The position numbers and the translations under genes were made by a program. Source: Clostridiales bacterium (GTDB lineage Bacteria > Bacillota > Clostridia > Lachnospirales > Lachnospiraceae). Taken from it: a DNA stretch of 32,792 bases. Positions 8,347 through 19,019 of this stretch are shown here, piece after piece; positions within the stretch are counted from its first letter, which is position 1; each line of letters begins with the position of its first letter. The stretch is from the NCBI GenBank assembly GCA_012837865.1, contig DUQJ01000131.1, positions 1 to 32,792 on the forward strand, written 5' to 3'. The notes under the pieces were generated by a model, which ran no database searches, was not told the origin of the DNA, and saw only the letters and a list, made by a program, of their open reading frames with translations.

Positions 8347-9258
8347 TTAGTCTTTTTTATTATAACCATAGTTTTTTAACAAGAATTCGCTATCACGCCA
8401 ATCCTTTTTAACCTTAACCCATAATTGTAAATTGACCTTACAATCAAGTAGATTTTCTATTTCAATTCTTGCATCACTACCAATTTGCTTTAATTTAGTT
8501 CCTTTTTTCCCTATAATTATACCTTTATGAGAATCTTTTTCACATATAATTGTTGCATCAATATCAAAAATAGGACCCCTGCTATTGGTTCTTTCTTTCA
8601 TTCTATCTATTACTATAGCTATACCATGCGGAATCTCTTCATTTAATAGCTTTAATGCTTTTTCTCTTATTAATTCGGCAACAATTTGTTTCTCTGGTTG
8701 ATCAGTTATAGTGTCCTCGTCAAAATACATTGGTCCTTCTTCTAGATGATTAAAAATAGTTTCTATTAAATTCTCAGTATTTTCACCTTTGATTGCAGAT
8801 ATTGGAATTATCTCTGCAAAATCACATACATCTTTATATGCATTTATTATAGTTAGAATTTCATGTTTTTTTATTGTATCAATTTTATTAATAATTAATA
8901 TTATAGGAGTTTTTGCATTGTTTAGTTGTTCTATTATATCTCTTTCAGTTTCTCCAATGGTTATAGATGGTTCTACTAACCATAATATAACATCTACTCC
9001 TTTTAGAGTCCTTTGTGCTAATTTAACCATATACTCACCTAGTTTGTTTTTTGCCTTATGAATACCAGGTGTATCAATGAAAATAATTTGCCCATTTTCT
9101 TCTGTATAAACAGTTTGTATTATATTTCTAGTCGTTTGAGGTTTATTAGATGTAATTGCAATCTTTTGCCCTATTAAATAATTCATTAATGTTGATTTCC
9201 CAACATTAGGTTTCCCCACCAATGTTACAAAACCTGATTTAAATATTCGTTTACTCAT
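8347..9258 (-). CDS. era: GTPase Era
   Basis: Essential GTPase for 30S ribosome maturation that binds the 3' end of 16S rRNA. 303 aa, normal length. G1 GKPNVGKS (15-22), switch region with SNKPQTTRN, G3 DTPG (62-65), G4 NKID (124-127), G5-type SAIKG; C-terminal KH domain with GIIIGKKGTKLKQIG and the final LWVKVKKDWRDSE. The ATG follows AAGGAGAG. It lies 13 bases after the M16C peptidase gene and about 120 bases before yqzL, in one minus-strand run. Confidence 0.98.
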   Translation of the reverse strand: MSKRIFKSGFVTLVGKPNVGKSTLMNYLIGQKIAITSNKPQTTRNIIQTVYTEENGQIIFIDTPGIHKAKNKLGEYMVKLAQRTLKGVDVILWLVEPSITIGETERDIIEQLNNAKTPIILIINKIDTIKKHEILTIINAYKDVCDFAEIIPISAIKGENTENLIETIFNHLEEGPMYFDEDTITDQPEKQIVAELIREKALKLLNEEIPHGIAIVIDRMKERTNSRGPIFDIDATIICEKDSHKGIIIGKKGTKLKQIGSDARIEIENLLDCKVNLQLWVKVKKDWRDSEFLLKNYGYNKKD

Positions 9259-9271
9259 AATCTCTCCTTAG

Positions 9272-12214
9272 TTAAATAAGGTGTTTTATTTGATTAAATA
9301 AATCCTTATCTCTTTCTATCTTAGATTCATTACCTACAACGCAGATATTTCCTGATTTTAAAATGGATTCTACTAGAATTGCTAATTTATTAATATCATC
9401 ATTTGTTATATTAATAATTTCTTGTCTTTCCCTTTTTAAATCATCAATTGTTATACCTACCATATAAGAATTAAATGATCTTCTTCCTTGCATTTGTGGT
9501 GTAAGTGGTGTGTCTAAACCACTAATTGTCCCTATAATATATTTTGTTATCTCTCTTTCGTCCGCCTTAAAACTACTTATATAATTCGGCACTCCTTCAT
9601 AAATCTCATTTGTTTCTTTTAATTTAGGATCTCTATAGGATACAAAGTAAGCATCACCATCAATTCCAGAAAAACCATTCATGCAACCATATGCTCCACC
9701 TTTTACTCTAACATTATTCCACAGATATTCATAGCTTAATATTACTTTTAATACCTTTAAGGCACCTGTATATTTTTCACCACTATCAAATAAATTCCCT
9801 ACTCTTGCAACATATTGTACTTGGGACGAGATTTTAAACCCTTCATTTAATTGCTTTGGATATAACTTTATTTGATTGTACTTATTATTAAGTTTATTTA
9901 AATCTAATTTATCATTATTTAAACTAGTTATAAATTCAGGTAAAACCTTTTCAAATTCAACATAACCATCATAATCGGATGTGATACTTATTATTAAGCT
10001 GTCTCTTTTAAATATTATATCTATTATTTCTTGTAATTTTTCAACCAAGTCCTTTTTGTTTTCATCAAATTTATTTAATATTTCTTTTATTTTATTATAA
10101 AAATCAATTCCACTTAACTGTTCTTTAAATAAGCCATGTTCTGAATAATAAGACATTGCCCTATCTACTGCTACAGCGTGACCTGCGGATATAAACTTCA
10201 TCTCTATTTTTGATTTTATTTCATTTAAAATATCCTCTATTCGTTTGTTGTTGTCAAGCTTTGTATTGAACATTATTTCCTTAATTAATCTAAGTGCTTC
10301 TGGTATCTTATCATACAGGACTTTACTACTAAATTCAAATACTGGCTTGAACTCATGAGTGCTTCCTTTTACGGCAAAACTCTTTACATCTGTGTAGATA
10401 CCACCAGTATTAATATTAATTTCATTTGATAAATCTAGATATTTATAACTTTTAGTATCTATTATACCTAAAACATTTGAAAGAATAGATAAATACGGTA
10501 TTAACTCTTGAGGAATATAACTTATATCAAATAAAAATCTTATATAAGCAATAGCATTTGTATGGATTGAGTGATGGATAACCTTAACACCTTGAATTTC
10601 TTTTTCTTCGTTTATAAAAGCTTGTACTTTTTCAGTAATATCTTCCCTTTTTAATAAAGGAATTTTATCAAGATCCTCTTTTTGAGATGGTTCTTCCTGA
10701 TATGTTTTTAAATTAATAGTATTATCAACTATTCCTAATATCTGTTTATCACTTAAATTATTTTTGTATAAAAATAAATCGTTTTTTATTTGACTTTCTA
10801 TCTCATTTAATAATTCTTTTTTAGGTTTTAAAATTATTATTGAAGAATGTTTATTATTTAATATATATTTTTCTATTAAATCCTCAAAATATCTAGTTTC
10901 TATTTTAGTTTTTATTTTCTCAAAGTCTTTACTTCCATGTAAAAATAAAAATGGTTTTTCATCATCATATAACCAACTTCCCAAAGCGCTTAATCCGTAT
11001 ATAAGGCCTTTTGGATATGCTCCATAATCAGCTTCAAGATATCTAAATTCATAATAATTAATTGCTGCTTTTAATGATCTTTTATCTATACCATTTTTAA
11101 TTATTTTTTTTAATTCCGTCTTTATTGTAGATATAAATTCTTCTTTATCATATTCATTTGTGTTTTTGGCAATTATCGAAAACATCGGTTGCAACATTTC
11201 ACCTTGGAATGAGCTTAAAATATCTTTACCAATCTTTTTATTAATTAAAGCTTCTTTTATAGGCGCACCAGGTGTTGATAAAAGAACATACTCTAATATT
11301 TGAAATGCTAATAATAGCTCTTTATCCAATGCATCACCGATTACAGTATTAAAAGACAAATAAGTATTATCCTTTATATCCTCATTATCACCTAGAGCAT
11401 AATCTTCATATATTTCTTTTACCTCATTAAAAGGCTCTTGCATTTCAATTTGGGAGTCTATTTCTAAATAATCAAACTTGCTTAAATATTCTTTATCTAA
11501 CCAGTCTAATTTTTCATAAAAATCCATATCTCCATATAAATATATATAACTATTAGAAGGGTGATAATATGATTTGTGGAATTCTAGAAATTCCTCATAA
11601 GATAAATCAGGTATATCATCTGGATATCCTCCCGATTCTACTCCGTAAGTGGTATCTGGGTATAATGAATTTTGTATTGTTTTAAATAATTGTTCTTCTG
11701 GTGAAGAAAAAACACCTTTCATTTCATTATAAACAACACCATTATAAATAATTTCATCTTTAATATCTTCTAAATGATAATGCCATCCCTCTTGTAAAAA
11801 TATTTCTTTTTTCTCATATATATTTGGATAAAAAACCGCATCAAGATATACATCTATTAGATTTTGAAAATCCTTGTCATTGCAACTCGCCACTGGATAT
11901 ACGGTCTTATCTGAATAAGTCATGGCATTTAAAAAGGTGTTAAGTGATCCCTTTATAAGTTCTACAAATGGCTCCTTAGATGGAAATTTTCTTGATCCAC
12001 ATAATACTGAATGCTCAAGTATATGTGCCACACCCGTGTTGTTTTTTGGTGGTGTTCTAAAACCAATATAGAAAACCTTATTATCATCGTCATTTTCTAT
12101 TAATGCTAATCTTGCATTTGTTTTTTTATGTCTTATAACCATACCAATACCATTAACATCATCTAATTTTTCATCAAAAACTAATTCATACGACTCTGGA
12201 AAATAATTATTCAT
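9272..12214 (-). CDS. M16C zinc metallopeptidase (PreP/falcilysin-like insulinase family)
   Basis: A 980-aa full-length M16C peptidase of the type that degrades small peptides inside its own chamber. The inverted zinc motif HILEH (64-68: His64, Glu67, His68) is intact, followed by SVLCGSRKFPSKEPFVELIKG and LNAMTYSDKTVYPV; the downstream helix VVYNEMKGVFSSPE supplies the third zinc-ligand region. The second, non-catalytic half contains the usual VKGGAYG segment. No signal peptide, so cytoplasmic. Start at ATG 12214 after GGAGG with 5-base spacing; an in-frame TTG upstream overlaps that SD and was rejected. First gene of the run leading to era, recO and glyQS. Confidence 0.95.
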   Translation of the reverse strand: MNNYFPESYELVFDEKLDDVNGIGMVIRHKKTNARLALIENDDDNKVFYIGFRTPPKNNTGVAHILEHSVLCGSRKFPSKEPFVELIKGSLNTFLNAMTYSDKTVYPVASCNDKDFQNLIDVYLDAVFYPNIYEKKEIFLQEGWHYHLEDIKDEIIYNGVVYNEMKGVFSSPEEQLFKTIQNSLYPDTTYGVESGGYPDDIPDLSYEEFLEFHKSYYHPSNSYIYLYGDMDFYEKLDWLDKEYLSKFDYLEIDSQIEMQEPFNEVKEIYEDYALGDNEDIKDNTYLSFNTVIGDALDKELLLAFQILEYVLLSTPGAPIKEALINKKIGKDILSSFQGEMLQPMFSIIAKNTNEYDKEEFISTIKTELKKIIKNGIDKRSLKAAINYYEFRYLEADYGAYPKGLIYGLSALGSWLYDDEKPFLFLHGSKDFEKIKTKIETRYFEDLIEKYILNNKHSSIIILKPKKELLNEIESQIKNDLFLYKNNLSDKQILGIVDNTINLKTYQEEPSQKEDLDKIPLLKREDITEKVQAFINEEKEIQGVKVIHHSIHTNAIAYIRFLFDISYIPQELIPYLSILSNVLGIIDTKSYKYLDLSNEININTGGIYTDVKSFAVKGSTHEFKPVFEFSSKVLYDKIPEALRLIKEIMFNTKLDNNKRIEDILNEIKSKIEMKFISAGHAVAVDRAMSYYSEHGLFKEQLSGIDFYNKIKEILNKFDENKKDLVEKLQEIIDIIFKRDSLIISITSDYDGYVEFEKVLPEFITSLNNDKLDLNKLNNKYNQIKLYPKQLNEGFKISSQVQYVARVGNLFDSGEKYTGALKVLKVILSYEYLWNNVRVKGGAYGCMNGFSGIDGDAYFVSYRDPKLKETNEIYEGVPNYISSFKADEREITKYIIGTISGLDTPLTPQMQGRRSFNSYMVGITIDDLKRERQEIINITNDDINKLAILVESILKSGNICVVGNESKIERDKDLFNQIKHLI

Positions 12215-12245
12215 TATATACCTCCGCAAAATATTTACTTATTAG

Positions 12246-12274
12246 ATATTATCATAAATCCAATAATTTGTCAT
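12246..12274 (-). promoter_or_regulatory. Candidate promoter of the M16C-era-recO-glyQS run
   Basis: Minus strand: ATGACA (12274-12269), 17 bases, TAATAT (12251-12246), about 30 bases before the start codon. Five of six -35 positions and four of six -10 positions fit consensus. Confidence 0.45.
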
Positions 12275-12361
12275 TGTAAAATCTACTTGATATTAGTATG
12301 CCTAGTTCTTATATTAATAACAACTCTTTTCTAACGCTTTTATCTTTTTTATTATAATTAC

Positions 12362-12413
12362 AAAAAAATAAGGCATAAAGATTAATTCAACAATTAAGTT
12401 CTTTATGCCTTAT
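12362..12413 (-). terminator. Terminator of purH
   Basis: ATAAGGCATAAAG (12368-12380) pairs perfectly with CTTTATGCCTTAT (12401-12413). The A-run at 12362-12368 is the U-tract on the minus strand. It begins 6 bases after the purH stop. Confidence 0.92.
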
Positions 12414-12418
12414 ATATT

Positions 12419-13972
12419 CTAGTGTTTAAAGTGTCTCATTCCTGTAAACACCATAGTTATTCCATATTCATTACATTTTTTTATAGAGTCTTCATCCCTT
12501 ATAGAACCACCCGGTTGAATTATAGCTTTAATTCCTGCTTGATGTGCTACTTCTACGCAATCATCAAATGGGAAAAATGCATCTGATGCCAATACTGCAC
12601 CCTTTGTTGCGTCCATTCCTATTAATTCCTGACCATGCTCAATACTTTGTTTTGTTGCCCAAATCCTATTAACCTGGCCTGGTCCTATCCCAACCGTCTG
12701 CATATTCTTTGCCAATGCAATTCCATTAGATTTAACATATTTAACAACTTTCCATGCAAACAACAAATCATCCATCTCGCTATTAGTTGGTTCTCTATCT
12801 GTTACTATTTTCAAATCATCTTTATTTAATAATTTTGAATCAATTGTTTGAACTATTAAACCACCATTTACTTTTTTAAGATCATATGAGTTTTCATCTT
12901 GTGGTTTTTCAATTTTATCTATTTGTAAAATTCTTAAATTCTTTTTTGTTTTTAATAAATCTATTGCTTCCTTTTCAAATGATGGAGCCACTATTACTTC
13001 TAAGAATATCTCCGACATCTCTTTAGCAATATCATATGTTACTTGTCTGTTTAAAACAACTATTCCCCCAAAAATTGAAACTTTGTCTGATCTAAATGCC
13101 TTGTCCCATGCAGTATAAATATTATCTGCGCTTCCTACACCACAAGGGTTTCCATGCTTGCATGCAACTACTGTTGGTTCTGTAAATTCTTTTAGTAATT
13201 CTAAAGCACCATTTGTATCATTTATATTATTGAATGATAATTCTTTGCCATTTAACTGAATAGCATCTACAAGTGAACCAATTCTCTTGCCTATCTCTCT
13301 ATAGAAGGCACCTTTTTGATGTGGATTTTCTCCATATCTCATATCCTGAACTTTTTCATAAGTAAGAGTTAAAGTTGTTGGTAAATCAAAATCTTTTCTT
13401 TCTTTTTTTATAAAATCAGCAATCATAGTATCATAATTAGATGTATGTACAAAAACTTTTTGCATAAGATGGAATTTAGTTTCTAATGATACTGATTTAT
13501 TCTTTCTTAATTCTTGAATTACTTTTGAGTAATCATCAGGATCAACTACCACTGTTACATCCTGGTAATTCTTTGCTGCTGATCTTAACATAGTTGGACC
13601 ACCTATATCAATATTTTCAACCGCTTCACTTCTTGTAACATTTTCTTTTAAAATAGTTTCTTTAAATGGATATAAATTCACTATAACAAAATCAATTGTT
13701 TCTACCTCAAGTTCCTTTATTTGATCCATATGCTGCACATTTTCTCTAATTGCTAATATTCCAGCATGAACTTTTGGATGAAGTGTTTTTACCCTTCCAT
13801 CTAGGCACTCCGGAAAACCAGTTACCTCTGAAATTTCCCTTACTTTAATTCCTTCTTCTTTTAATTTACTGTAAGTTCCTCCTGTTGAAACTATATCAAC
13901 TCCTAGTGCTAATAAATCTTTTGCAAATCCTACTATCCCTGTTTTGTCTGAAACGCTAATTAATGCTCTCAT
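12419..13972 (-). CDS. purH: Bifunctional AICAR formyltransferase / IMP cyclohydrolase
   Basis: Last two steps of IMP synthesis: 10-formyl-THF-dependent formylation of AICAR, then ring closure. 517 aa. The N-terminal MGS-like IMP cyclohydrolase domain (about 1-195) has [17 protein letters not shown] and [15 protein letters not shown]. The C-terminal formyltransferase domain carries the catalytic KHGNPCG (Lys-His pair) and the late [12 protein letters not shown] and GMRHFKH motifs. It stands alone on the minus strand behind a ZTP-riboswitch leader, which fits: ZTP derives from AICAR/ZMP, the substrate of this enzyme. Other pur genes are not in the window. ATG follows AAAGGAAA at a slightly long spacing. 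Confidence 0.98.
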   Translation of the reverse strand: MRALISVSDKTGIVGFAKDLLALGVDIVSTGGTYSKLKEEGIKVREISEVTGFPECLDGRVKTLHPKVHAGILAIRENVQHMDQIKELEVETIDFVIVNLYPFKETILKENVTRSEAVENIDIGGPTMLRSAAKNYQDVTVVVDPDDYSKVIQELRKNKSVSLETKFHLMQKVFVHTSNYDTMIADFIKKERKDFDLPTTLTLTYEKVQDMRYGENPHQKGAFYREIGKRIGSLVDAIQLNGKELSFNNINDTNGALELLKEFTEPTVVACKHGNPCGVGSADNIYTAWDKAFRSDKVSIFGGIVVLNRQVTYDIAKEMSEIFLEVIVAPSFEKEAIDLLKTKKNLRILQIDKIEKPQDENSYDLKKVNGGLIVQTIDSKLLNKDDLKIVTDREPTNSEMDDLLFAWKVVKYVKSNGIALAKNMQTVGIGPGQVNRIWATKQSIEHGQELIGMDATKGAVLASDAFFPFDDCVEVAHQAGIKAIIQPGGSIRDEDSIKKCNEYGITMVFTGMRHFKH

Positions 13973-14011
13973 TTTCTGTTCATTTCCTTTCTTTTCATCT
14001 GATATTCACAA

Positions 14012-14179
14012 CAAAAAACCACCTGAACAACCTTGTAACTCTAGATATTGCTTCTCTAAAGGTTACTGGTGGTTGCCCAGGCGGTCGGCATTAACTTTAA
14101 TCCATGTACTCCAATGGGTAATCTCCCACCTATTTATAAATTTTAGATTTTATAAATAGTTTTTCCGCCAGTCGTACAT
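14012..14179 (-). promoter_or_regulatory. ZTP (pfl) riboswitch of purH: aptamer plus terminator
   Basis: Read on the minus strand. P1 arms ATGTAC (near 14178) and GTACAT (near 14108) enclose the conserved GACTGGCGG, a long AT-rich stem (ACTATTTATAAA with TTTATAAATAG), GGTGGGA and ATTGGAG. After a linker comes the hallmark GCCGACCGCCTGGGCA (to 14074). GGCGG of the first part can pair with CCGCC of the second, the pfl pseudoknot. Directly downstream the expression platform forms an intrinsic terminator: AACCACC (14074-14068) with GGTGGTT (14023-14017), an inner GTAAC/GTTAC stem, then a T-run. ZTP or ZMP binding should favour readthrough into purH when folate one-carbon units are short. Motif and gene context agree; the secondary structure was folded by eye. 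Confidence 0.93.
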
Positions 14180-14188
14180 TTTATTATT

Positions 14189-14217
14189 ATATTACAACAT
14201 TTGAATAGGTTTTTCAA
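14189..14217 (-). promoter_or_regulatory. Promoter of the purH riboswitch transcript
   Basis: Minus strand: TTGAAA (14217-14212), 17 bases, TAATAT (14194-14189), ending about 10 bases before the aptamer. Its -35 abuts the -35 of the divergent plus-strand promoter. Confidence 0.65.
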
Positions 14218-14218
14218 G

Positions 14219-14247
14219 TTGCATTCGTTTTTACTTTATACTATAAT
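14219..14247 (+). promoter_or_regulatory. Promoter of the DUF1461-pyk-dCMP deaminase operon
   Basis: TTGCAT (14219-14224), 17 bases, perfect TATAAT (14242-14247), 34 bases before the ATG. One base separates its -35 from the -35 of the divergent purH promoter. Confidence 0.6.
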
Positions 14248-14280
14248 GATTACAATTGTTTAGAAAAATTGGAGGGCTAT

Positions 14281-14958
14281 ATGAGAAGTTTTAAGAATAC
14301 AAAGATCACTGATTACCTTATAGGACTGATTTTTAGTATGTTATTTGTTTCTATATCAGTTATTATAACAATAAATTTCAGACCCTTGTATTATATTGAT
14401 ATTAAATTCTTAAGCATAGAAAAAGTTTCTGGAATTAGTAAATTTGATATAATTCAAAATTATAATGCCCTTATGGAATTCTTATCTCCATTTTATAATG
14501 GTAGTCTTGCCTTTCCAACCCTTTCTTCATCACCTGAAGCATTGCAACATTTCGATGAGGTAAAGGATATTTTTATACTGTTTTACTATATTACTTTTGC
14601 TTTATTATCAATTTCAATACCTATTACTATTTATAAAACTAAAAAACGCGACTTTCAATATTTATTTGCATCATCTATAATATCAATAGTCTTACCTATA
14701 GTTTTTACATCAATGATTTTTATTAACTTTCAAAAAGCTTTTGTTTTATTTCATAAACTGTTTTTTAAAAATGATAATTGGCTTTTTGATCCTAATCTAG
14801 ATCCAGTTATTAACATCCTACCATCTGAGTATTTTATGCATTGCGCTTTATTAATTATTCTTTTAATATTACTTTTTAGTTTTATATCCTTTGTAATTTA
14901 CAAAAATAATAAACGCAGAGGAATACAATTTCGCAAAAACAATTATTTAAATTTATAA
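14281..14958 (+). CDS. TIGR01906/DUF1461-type integral membrane protein
   Basis: A 225-aa membrane protein with four or more hydrophobic segments (about 15-35, 95-115, 130-155, 185-210). The extracytoplasmic loop motif NYNALMEFLSPFYNGSL, HFDEVKDIFILFY, and FHKLFFKNDNWLFDPNLDPVINILPSEYFMHCA match the pattern I know for the TIGR01906 (DUF1461) family, common in Firmicutes with unknown role. Start at ATG 14281, four bases after GGAGGG; the longer frame begins with a TTG just before this SD. First gene of an operon with pyk (39-base gap). Confidence 0.85.
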   Translation: MRSFKNTKITDYLIGLIFSMLFVSISVIITINFRPLYYIDIKFLSIEKVSGISKFDIIQNYNALMEFLSPFYNGSLAFPTLSSSPEALQHFDEVKDIFILFYYITFALLSISIPITIYKTKKRDFQYLFASSIISIVLPIVFTSMIFINFQKAFVLFHKLFFKNDNWLFDPNLDPVINILPSEYFMHCALLIILLILLFSFISFVIYKNNKRRGIQFRKNNYLNL

Positions 14959-14997
14959 TATATATTAATTTATTATTTGAAATATAAGGAGAAAAAA

Positions 14998-16425
14998 ATG
15001 AGAAAAACCAAAATAATATGTACTTTAGGCCCTGCTACTGATGACGAAAATGTTTTAAAAGAGTTGATTAAATGTGGAATGGATGTAGCAAGGTTTAACT
15101 TCTCACATTCAACACAAGAAGATCATCTTATAACACTAAATAAAATCAAAAAATTTAGAGATGAATTTAAGAAACCCATTGCTACATTGCTTGATACAAG
15201 AGGTCCTGAAATTAGATTAGGCGTGTTTAAAGAAGGTAGCGTTGATTTAGTTGAAGGACAGTCCTTTACCTTAACTACAGAAGATATAGAAGGTGATTCG
15301 TCACGAGTATCAATCACATATAAGAATTTAATTAATGATATCGAGATAGGTTCAACAATACTAATTGATGACGGATTGGTTGAAATGAAGGTTATTGAAA
15401 AAACAACTACTGACATTAGTTGTAAAGTAATTAATGACGGAACTCTTTCAGATAGAAAAGGCGTAAATGTACCAGGCGTATTTTTGTCAATGCCTTATAT
15501 TAGTAAAAAAGACAGAGAAGATATTATCTTTGGTATAAAGAATGGCTTTGATTTTATCGCTGCTTCATTTGTTAGGAATGCAAAAGATATTTTAGAAATC
15601 CGTAAAATTTTAGATGAACATAATTGTAAAACTATAAATATTGTTGCTAAAATCGAAAATATTCAAGGTGTTGATAATATTGATGAAATTATTAAGGTTG
15701 CAGATTGTATTATGATTGCAAGAGGTGATATGGGAGTTGAAATGCCATACGAAGACCTACCAGCAATTCAGAAAATGATTATCAAGAAAGTATCTAATAG
15801 TGGTAAAGTTGTTATTACTGCTACACAAATGTTGGATTCTATGATGAAACATCCTAGACCTACACGTGCAGAAGCGACTGATGTTGCTAATGCTATCTAT
15901 GACGGTACAGGTGCAATTATGCTTTCTGGTGAAACTGCAGCTGGACATTACCCTGTTGAATCTCTTAAAACTATGGTTCGTATTGCTATTAGAACCGAGG
16001 AAGATATAGATTATCTAAAAAGGTTTAGCTATATTGAAAATGCTGAATCACCTGATATTACGACAGCTATTTCTAGAGCAACCTGTAATGTAGCCCATAC
16101 TTTAAATGCTTCTGCAATAATCACTGTAACAACATCTGGTAGGACTGCAAAGAAAGTATCCCGCTTTAGACCTAATTGCCCTATAATTGCTTGTACTACA
16201 GATTCTAATGTTGCAAGACAATTGAATTTATCATGGGGTGTATTACCTTTATTTCTTGCTATCGAACGAGATACATTTGAATTGTTTGACCATGCAGTTC
16301 ATTTGGTTGAACAAAAAGGATATATTAAAACTGGTGATATAACCGTATTAACAGCTGGTCTACCACTTGGTACATCTGGGACAACTAATATGATTAAAGT
16401 TCAAGTTGCTGGTGAAAAACACTAG
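14998..16425 (+). CDS. pyk: Pyruvate kinase
   Basis: Converts PEP + ADP to pyruvate + ATP. 475 aa: the standard A/B/C-domain form without the extra C-terminal PEP-utiliser (swivelling) domain found in many Bacillus enzymes. Seen: TKIICTLGPATDDENVL, ARFNFSHSTQEDH, LDTRGPEIR at the N-terminus; MIARGDMGVE and ATQMLDSMMKHPRPTRAEATDVANAI around the active site; SGETAAGHYPVES; C-domain with TTSGRTAKKVSRFRPNCPI. Start at ATG 14998 after AAGGAG; an in-frame TTG seven codons upstream precedes the SD. Twenty bases before the dCMP deaminase gene, in one operon. Confidence 0.98.
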   Translation: MRKTKIICTLGPATDDENVLKELIKCGMDVARFNFSHSTQEDHLITLNKIKKFRDEFKKPIATLLDTRGPEIRLGVFKEGSVDLVEGQSFTLTTEDIEGDSSRVSITYKNLINDIEIGSTILIDDGLVEMKVIEKTTTDISCKVINDGTLSDRKGVNVPGVFLSMPYISKKDREDIIFGIKNGFDFIAASFVRNAKDILEIRKILDEHNCKTINIVAKIENIQGVDNIDEIIKVADCIMIARGDMGVEMPYEDLPAIQKMIIKKVSNSGKVVITATQMLDSMMKHPRPTRAEATDVANAIYDGTGAIMLSGETAAGHYPVESLKTMVRIAIRTEEDIDYLKRFSYIENAESPDITTAISRATCNVAHTLNASAIITVTTSGRTAKKVSRFRPNCPIIACTTDSNVARQLNLSWGVLPLFLAIERDTFELFDHAVHLVEQKGYIKTGDITVLTAGLPLGTSGTTNMIKVQVAGEKH

Positions 16426-16445
16426 GATTTTGAGGAGGATTGAAT

Positions 16446-16925
16446 ATGAAAAAAGAAGATTATATTAAATGGGATGAATATTTCATGGGAATTGCTTTGT
16501 TATCTACTCATAGGAGCAAGGACCCTAGTACAAGCGTTGGTGCTTGTATTGTAAGTGAAGATAATAAAATTCTATCTGTTGGCTATAATGGTATGCCGAC
16601 AGGTTGTTCAGATGATGATTATCCTTGGAAAAGGGAAGGCAGTAATTTAGAAACTAAATATTACTATGTTTGTCATGCAGAACTTAATGCCATTCTTAAT
16701 TATACAGGTGGTCATATGAAAGGTGCTAAAATCTATACTACACTTTTCCCATGTAACGAATGTACTAAAGCCATTATCCAAAAAGGCATTGCTGAAGTTA
16801 TATATATGTCAGATAAATATTCTGAAACGGATTCTGTGAAAGCAGCTAAGAAGATGCTCGATTCAGCAAAAGTAAACTTTAGACAATATAATTTCATTGG
16901 TAAAGATTTAGTGATTTCTTTATAA
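16446..16925 (+). CDS. comEB: Deoxycytidylate (dCMP) deaminase, ComEB type
   Basis: Zinc enzyme turning dCMP into dUMP, the substrate of thymidylate synthase. 159 aa. Zinc/catalytic residues are in place: His77-Ala-Glu79 (CHAELNAIL) and Cys103/Cys106 (FPCNEC). The segment VGYNGMPTGCSDDDYPWKREG is typical of the dCMP rather than the cytidine deaminase branch. ATG 16446 lies 7 bases after GGAGGA; the longer frame's TTG lies between SD and ATG. Third gene of the pyk operon and followed by a strong bidirectional terminator. ThyA and FolA are encoded about 4 kb away on the other strand, giving a complete dCMP-to-dTMP route locally. Confidence 0.93.
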   Translation: MKKEDYIKWDEYFMGIALLSTHRSKDPSTSVGACIVSEDNKILSVGYNGMPTGCSDDDYPWKREGSNLETKYYYVCHAELNAILNYTGGHMKGAKIYTTLFPCNECTKAIIQKGIAEVIYMSDKYSETDSVKAAKKMLDSAKVNFRQYNFIGKDLVISL

Positions 16926-16945
16926 AGAGACCTAAAATAGATTAA

Positions 16946-16990
16946 AAAGCCGGAGGTATGTGGATTCCCACAAATCTCCGGCTTTCGCTT
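16946..16990. terminator. Bidirectional terminator between dCMP deaminase and guaB
   Basis: AAAGCCGGAG (16946-16955) pairs perfectly with CTCCGGCTTT (16976-16985), with inner TGTGG/CCACA extending the stem. It is A-rich on the left and T-rich on the right, and sits between convergent genes. Confidence 0.92.
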
Positions 16991-17004
16991 TATATATTTA
17001 ATTC

Positions 17005-18483
<1,479 letters not shown>

Positions 18484-18496
18484 TTATTTAGTCACT

Positions 18497-18994
18497 TTAA
18501 TAAGTTACAAGCTTCCTTGAATTCTTTTGTTTAATACATTTTATCATCTTTTCATTCGGTTCAAAAATTATTTTTAATTTTTCACTTTCTTTGTTTACAA
18601 TTATTGTATAACTTTTAGCATTACTATCTCCTGATGAAAAATCTTTAACTTCCAATTTCATCTGATTAAAACTACTTAATGAGTTCGAATTTGTTGGAGC
18701 CATTATTTCAACTTGCTCAAAATTAATTCTTAGTATATGTTTGCGTTTTGATTTACCAATTATTTTATCAAAATCAAGTTGGTCATCTACAAAAACATAT
18801 TCATATTCAATATTTAATCTTGTAAACATATAAGCTGGTATCATAATTGTAAGAACTCCTGTTATGCTATATAATCCACCTACAAAAAGTAAGAACACAC
18901 CAAATGCAATTACAAGTATTGACAATACTTTGATGAATAAGGATTTTGCATTCTCTTGTTTTTTAACTGCTGTCTCAGCATATAATTCATTCAT
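18497..18994 (-). CDS. Small membrane protein (possibly DUF6106-like)
   Basis: A 165-aa protein. A basic N-terminal segment is followed by two hydrophobic helices at about 22-41 and 42-60 (LSILVIAFGVFLLFVGGLY, ITGVLTIMIPAYMF). A cytosolic beta-rich tail follows (YEYVFVDDQLDFDKIIGKSKRKHILRI...), which resembles bacterial PH-like membrane proteins. I associate this architecture with DUF6106 of clostridia, from memory only. It lies between ilvE (25-base gap) and guaB (34-base gap), so is part of that operon. Function unknown; nothing in it suggests an enzyme. Confidence 0.75.
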   Translation of the reverse strand: MNELYAETAVKKQENAKSLFIKVLSILVIAFGVFLLFVGGLYSITGVLTIMIPAYMFTRLNIEYEYVFVDDQLDFDKIIGKSKRKHILRINFEQVEIMAPTNSNSLSSFNQMKLEVKDFSSGDSNAKSYTIIVNKESEKLKIIFEPNEKMIKCIKQKNSRKLVTY

Positions 18995-19019
18995 TTAATA
19001 CCGACCTTTCATATTACCT

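Noticed and set aside
13969-13998. Ten-codon minus-strand frame (MKRKEMNRK) whose TGA overlaps the purH ATG, like an upstream ORF
   Set aside because: No SD in front of it, and the riboswitch terminator already explains leader control.
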